From NCBI GenBank assembly GCA_034430155.1, contig DAOUET010000018.1, positions 1-43,881 of the forward strand: DNA of 43,881 nucleotides. The letters run 5' to 3'. This document shows positions 41,563 through 43,881 of the stretch, one piece after another (within the stretch, counting starts at the first letter, position 1; every line of letters starts with the position of its first letter). A model generated the notes under the pieces. The model was not told the DNA's origin. It made no database searches and saw nothing but the letters and a program-made list of their open reading frames with translations. This stretch comes from DAOUET01 sp034430155. Lineage in GTDB: Bacteria > Chloroflexota > Anaerolineae > Anaerolineales > UBA4823. The translations under genes were made by a program, and so were the position numbers.

Positions 41563-41589
41563 CCCAGAACTCGCTTCTGGGTTTTTTTT
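41563..41589 (+). terminator. Intrinsic terminator of the SARP regulator gene
   Basis: A 7-bp stem (cccagaa/ttctggg) with a 5-nt loop is followed by eight T residues. Confidence 0.92.
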
Positions 41590-41873
41590 AATCTTAAACC
41601 CATCTAATTTGCGATATTTTTACGCTCACTCCGGTATATTCACCACAATAACCGCTTGAAGGCTTATCGCAAAACCAATCGCGTTATCCTGAACCCGGCT
41701 TGCTTAGGGTAATGTATGCCTCACCTTAAATTGAGCCAGCAATCCCGATCAATCTTAGAACCGAAGGAGGTGTAGCAACCGCTAGTCAACCACAACCCAA
41801 TGAAGTTTTAGGGGGTAGCATCAGATAAATCTACACCAATAAGAGCGCAAAACCTGGCGCAGGCCAAGTTCTG
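41590..41873. other. Gene-free spacer
   Basis: No gene is seen. An AAGGAGGTG at about 41763 looks like a ribosome-binding site, but the following bases give no start codon at useful spacing, so it may be the remnant of a lost gene. Confidence 0.4.
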
Positions 41874-41903
41874 AATCCGCCGAAGGGCGGATTTTGCGTT
41901 TTT
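41874..41903 (+). terminator. Terminator-like hairpin
   Basis: An 8-bp stem (aatccgcc/ggcggatt) with a 4-nt loop is followed by TTGCGTTTTT. No intact gene lies directly upstream. Confidence 0.55.
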
Positions 41904-41929
41904 GTCGCCGTGACTTCAGTCGCCAGGCC

Positions 41930-42092
41930 AGACTCGCCCCCAATACGACATGCCCCCTTTGCAGAAGGGTGTATGTTCGAGGCAAAAGGGGTTTGGGGTG
42001 TTGTGCAACGCGCTTTGCACAACACCCCAACTTCTCCCCAGACTGGGGGCAGGTTGTAAACCCGCCCCCTATTTGACACCCCCCTTTGCAGA
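41930..42092. repeat. Family B element: half copy plus full copy in tandem
   Basis: 41930-41964 is the right end only (gactcgcccccaatacgaca then tgcccccttt). 41966-42092 is a full copy from ggtgtatgttcgaggcaaaa through ggggtttggggtgttgtgca, cttctccccagactgggg and gcaggttgtaaacccgcccc to ttgacacccccctttgcag. It adds an internal palindrome (ttgtgcaacgcg/cgctttgcacaaca) that the 33871 copy lacks. Open frames across it are artefacts. Confidence 0.85.
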
Positions 42093-42100
42093 AATGTTAA

Positions 42101-42128
42101 TTGACAAAAATTATTTTTCTGCTATAAT
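42101..42128 (+). promoter_or_regulatory. Consensus sigma-70-type promoter
   Basis: TTGACA (42101-42106) and TATAAT (42123-42128) are perfect hexamers with a 16-nt spacer. Transcription would start near 42135. It lies at the right edge of the family B element. Confidence 0.8.
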
Positions 42129-42135
42129 ATTAGCA

Positions 42136-42220
42136 TAAGTGAGTGACCGCAGCTTCATCGACAACCTGCTTTCGCAACAACACGAAAGCCCCGCTGTAAA
42201 CCAGCCAGGGCTTTTGTGTT
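42136..42220 (+). ncRNA. Possible short RNA or attenuator leader
   Basis: The about 85-nt leader between the promoter at 42101 and the gene at 42223 ends in a 13-bp hairpin (aacacgaaagccc / gggcttttgtgtt, one wobble, loop of 16 nt) with TTTT in its 3' arm. It could be an attenuator controlling the membrane protein, or a free small RNA. The reading frame can alternatively be extended back to GTG 42139 across this hairpin, so the call is tentative. Confidence 0.4.
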
Positions 42221-42222
42221 TA

Positions 42223-42549
42223 ATGGAGTTTTCTTCCGGAGTCTACTTCCTGGGGGGCGCAACCATCGCCTTGGTAATTGGCGCGCTGGTTTACCTCAAG
42301 GCAACCAGGACCTGGTTGCGCTTAGCTTCTATGCTGGTTGGGTTGACGTCAGCCTGGGGAATTGCCACAGCTGGCAGTGCTCTATACTGGAACGGTCGTG
42401 CGGAAAGCTGGATGGGCACTCCAGGAGATGCCAGCACCATCGTGCGCGGGGGTTTCATCGCCTGGGGCTTATTTCTGGGATTAATGCTGGCACCCGGGTT
42501 GTTGAGCATGCTGCCAGGCTTTAGATCTGCTGAACCACCCCTTAATTAA
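42223..42549 (+). CDS. Small membrane protein of unknown function
   Basis: From ATG 42223 the product has 108 residues with three hydrophobic segments (about 5-25, 32-52 and 78-102) and no known motif; the loop NGRAESWMGTPGDASTIVRGG is hydrophilic. GTG 42139 would add 28 residues that coincide with the hairpin leader, so it is less likely, but neither start has a ribosome-binding site. A strong promoter lies 95 bp upstream. I do not recognise the family. Confidence 0.55.
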   Translation: MEFSSGVYFLGGATIALVIGALVYLKATRTWLRLASMLVGLTSAWGIATAGSALYWNGRAESWMGTPGDASTIVRGGFIAWGLFLGLMLAPGLLSMLPGFRSAEPPLN

Positions 42550-42652
42550 AAATACCTACATCAATCACTTTTTGCATGTGCAAAAGGATTGACCAGCCGC
42601 GGCTTGGCGGTTATTCGCCCTGATCGGAATCGATTATTTAAACTGAGATAGA

Positions 42653-42979
42653 TTAATAACGGCGATCACCGCCGCCTCGACCGCGATCACGGTTGTGACG
42701 GCCTCCCTGTCGGTCGCCTCTACCGCCACCGCGCCCTTCTTTGGGTCGAGCCACGTTGACGTTGAGTGGTCTCCCTCGTAGCTCCGTTCCATTCATACCG
42801 GCGATAGCTGCCTGTCCTTCTTCTTGCGAAGGCATTTCGATGAATCCAAAGCCGCGCGATTCACCCGAGTATCGATCCTTGATGATGGTTACAGAGCTTA
42901 CCTGCCCATACGCTTCAAAGGCTTCCCGCAGTTCATCTTCCGTCGTCCCCCGCTCTAAGTTACCCACAAATATGTTCAT
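42653..42979 (-). CDS. RRM-type RNA-binding protein with RGG tail
   Basis: The 108-residue protein has one RNA-recognition motif: RNP2 IFVGNL (3-8) and RNP1 RGFGFIEM (42-49; the final aromatic is Met). It is followed by a Gly/Arg-rich tail (EGRGGGRGDRQGGRHNRDRG). It resembles the cyanobacterial Rbp cold-induced proteins and other bacterial single-RRM proteins, which bind single-stranded RNA. AGGAGAG precedes ATG 42979. The family A repeat copy 3 lies 34 bp upstream of the start. Single-gene unit. Confidence 0.95.
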   Translation of the reverse strand: MNIFVGNLERGTTEDELREAFEAYGQVSSVTIIKDRYSGESRGFGFIEMPSQEEGQAAIAGMNGTELRGRPLNVNVARPKEGRGGGRGDRQGGRHNRDRGRGGGDRRY

Positions 42980-43012
42980 GGAACTCTCCTAAATCGATAA
43001 TTTCAATACTTT

Positions 43013-43106
43013 TAGTAGTTACGCAGTTCAGGGGAAAATTGGGGGTGTTTGGGCGGGCGTTGCCCGCCCAAACACCCCCATCCTCCCACCAACTGCGTAT
43101 GTCCTA
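43013..43106. repeat. 90-bp palindromic element, family A, copy 3 (inverted)
   Basis: It is in the opposite orientation to copies 1 and 2 (gttacgcagttcaggggaaa ... cctcccaccaactgcgta). The central inverted repeat is gggggtgtttgggcgggc / gcccgcccaaacaccccc, joined by gtt. It sits between the RRM and FKBP genes, in the region upstream of the RRM gene. Confidence 0.9.
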
Positions 43107-43204
43107 ACTTTCATGGAGTGGAATGGATGGGTTTACGTTTGCGATGACGGTCAGGTTATCCGTATTCCTTTTGGCAGAAGCCGACCTCGCAGAAAGTTGA
43201 GACC

Positions 43205-43705
43205 TCAATGTCTGTGGTCCCCGCTATGCACGTGGCCATGGGATAATTCCTCACCGGTGGCATCCCGCAATCCGGCCACTTTGACTTGGAAATATAGAGT
43301 TTTCCCCGCCAGTGGATGGTTAAAGTCCAGTACAACCGATTCCTGCCGCACTTCTGATATGAAAGCTTTGAAGGGTTCAGCCTCCTGGCTTTCCCTGACC
43401 CACAAGGGTTCGCCTTCCTCTAAATCGATGGATTCGGGGAGGGCGTCGCGCGGCACCTCGACGATATCTTCCGGGTCATATTCCCCGTACGCTTCAGGCG
43501 GTTCGATCACCACATCTTTTTCATCCCCTACGTTCATCCCGTAGATGGCTTTTTCAAGACCGGGAATGACTTGTCCAGATCCTTGTAAGAACTCCAAAGG
43601 TTCACCTTTTTCAGTGCGCTCTATTTCCTCCTGGCCTTCTAGATTCAAAACATAATCAAGACTTACAACGATATTATCTTTCACCGAAAGTTTGTTTTCA
43701 CTCAT
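43205..43705 (-). CDS. SlyD-like FKBP-type peptidyl-prolyl isomerase
   Basis: The start ATG 43705 (MSENKLSVKDNIVVSLDYVL) gives 166 residues; a TTG at 43720 would add five. The FKBP core has LEFLQGSGQVIPGLEKAIYGMNVGDEKD, and the inserted flap domain (about 70-125, with PREALPESIDLEEGEPL-like sequence) is the IF chaperone domain of SlyD. The C-terminus is short but His-rich (HGHVHSGDHRH) and could bind Ni2+ or other metals as in SlyD. It would catalyse proline cis/trans isomerisation and hold unfolded chains in the cytosol. Confidence 0.95.
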   Translation of the reverse strand: MSENKLSVKDNIVVSLDYVLNLEGQEEIERTEKGEPLEFLQGSGQVIPGLEKAIYGMNVGDEKDVVIEPPEAYGEYDPEDIVEVPRDALPESIDLEEGEPLWVRESQEAEPFKAFISEVRQESVVLDFNHPLAGKTLYFQVKVAGLRDATGEELSHGHVHSGDHRH

Positions 43706-43881
43706 TACATATCTGTCCAATCATTAATTTTTGATGCTCGTCAACCAATCCAGGCTAAACCAAGACATACCAGGCTCTCTTAGTATGGTAGTTTGCAGTA
43801 ATTGGAATCGCAGCTTATTGACCTTTACCTGATATATAAAATTTCGCGGCAATCCCAATTCTCTGGCTTTAATAAAAACAA
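43706..43881. other. Window-end spacer
   Basis: No gene is seen in the last 176 bases. They are AT-rich and should contain the promoter of the minus-strand FKBP gene. Confidence 0.35.

Noticed and set aside
41821..42138. Several 60-80 codon frames on both strands
   Set aside because: They are translations of the family B repeat and of the hairpin at 41874, with no independent support.

Overview
The window looks like part of a chromosome of an uncultured Anaerolineae-type member of the Chloroflexota. The signs are moderate GC, many REP-like and palindromic mobile elements between genes, SARP/AAA/TPR regulators, HD-GYP and GGDEF proteins with multi-helix sensors, and typical Chloroflexota accessory families (DUF2270, SRPBCC, DinB, FG-GAP lipoproteins). 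This placement is inference from gene content. No rRNA, tRNA or CRISPR array was seen.

Layout. 1-9.8 kb: the 3' part of a sucrose-synthase-like glycosyltransferase, a REP palindrome field with a broken REP-associated transposase (RAYT), small membrane proteins and transporters, a zinc-ribbon/TPR pseudogene, an SRPBCC-PDZ-DinB fusion and an aldo/keto reductase. 9.8-11.5 kb: a membrane-anchored sulfite-oxidase-like molybdoenzyme. 11.6-18 kb (minus strand): a five-gene co-directional set. It holds a 70-residue peptide with Trp three residues from its C-terminus, a ComQ-like isoprenyl synthase overlapping the peptide's stop codon, a TM-PDZ-multiTM histidine kinase built like ComP, a receiver/HD-GYP response regulator, and a DUF2270-DUF2179 membrane protein. 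I read this as a ComQXP-like prenyl-peptide signalling system whose output is c-di-GMP hydrolysis instead of transcription. It is the most interesting object here.

18.6-23.9 kb: a DUF998-like membrane protein, an HhH-GPD DNA glycosylase, an O-methyltransferase, an alpha/beta hydrolase, DinB, and two pseudogenes (aminoglycoside-phosphotransferase-like and MIP/aquaporin). 24-31 kb is a second c-di-GMP block. Two tandem GEMM-I (c-di-GMP-I) riboswitch aptamers followed by a terminator precede a secreted subtilase with a (G/S)SVNW pentad tail. A third aptamer precedes an HD-GYP/GGDEF gene pair that would degrade and make the same ligand. A HisKA_3 kinase and NarL-type regulator follow.

31-43.9 kb: a PLDc_N-like small protein, a CPBP protease, a DAO-family oxidase, an FG-GAP lipoprotein next to a Cwh43-like membrane/EEP phosphodiesterase fusion, SnoaL-like and small hypothetical proteins, a SARP-AAA-TPR regulator, an RRM protein and a SlyD-like FKBP. 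Several families of short palindromic or inverted-repeat elements are scattered through the window. One, about 90 bp long, is present in three near-identical copies.
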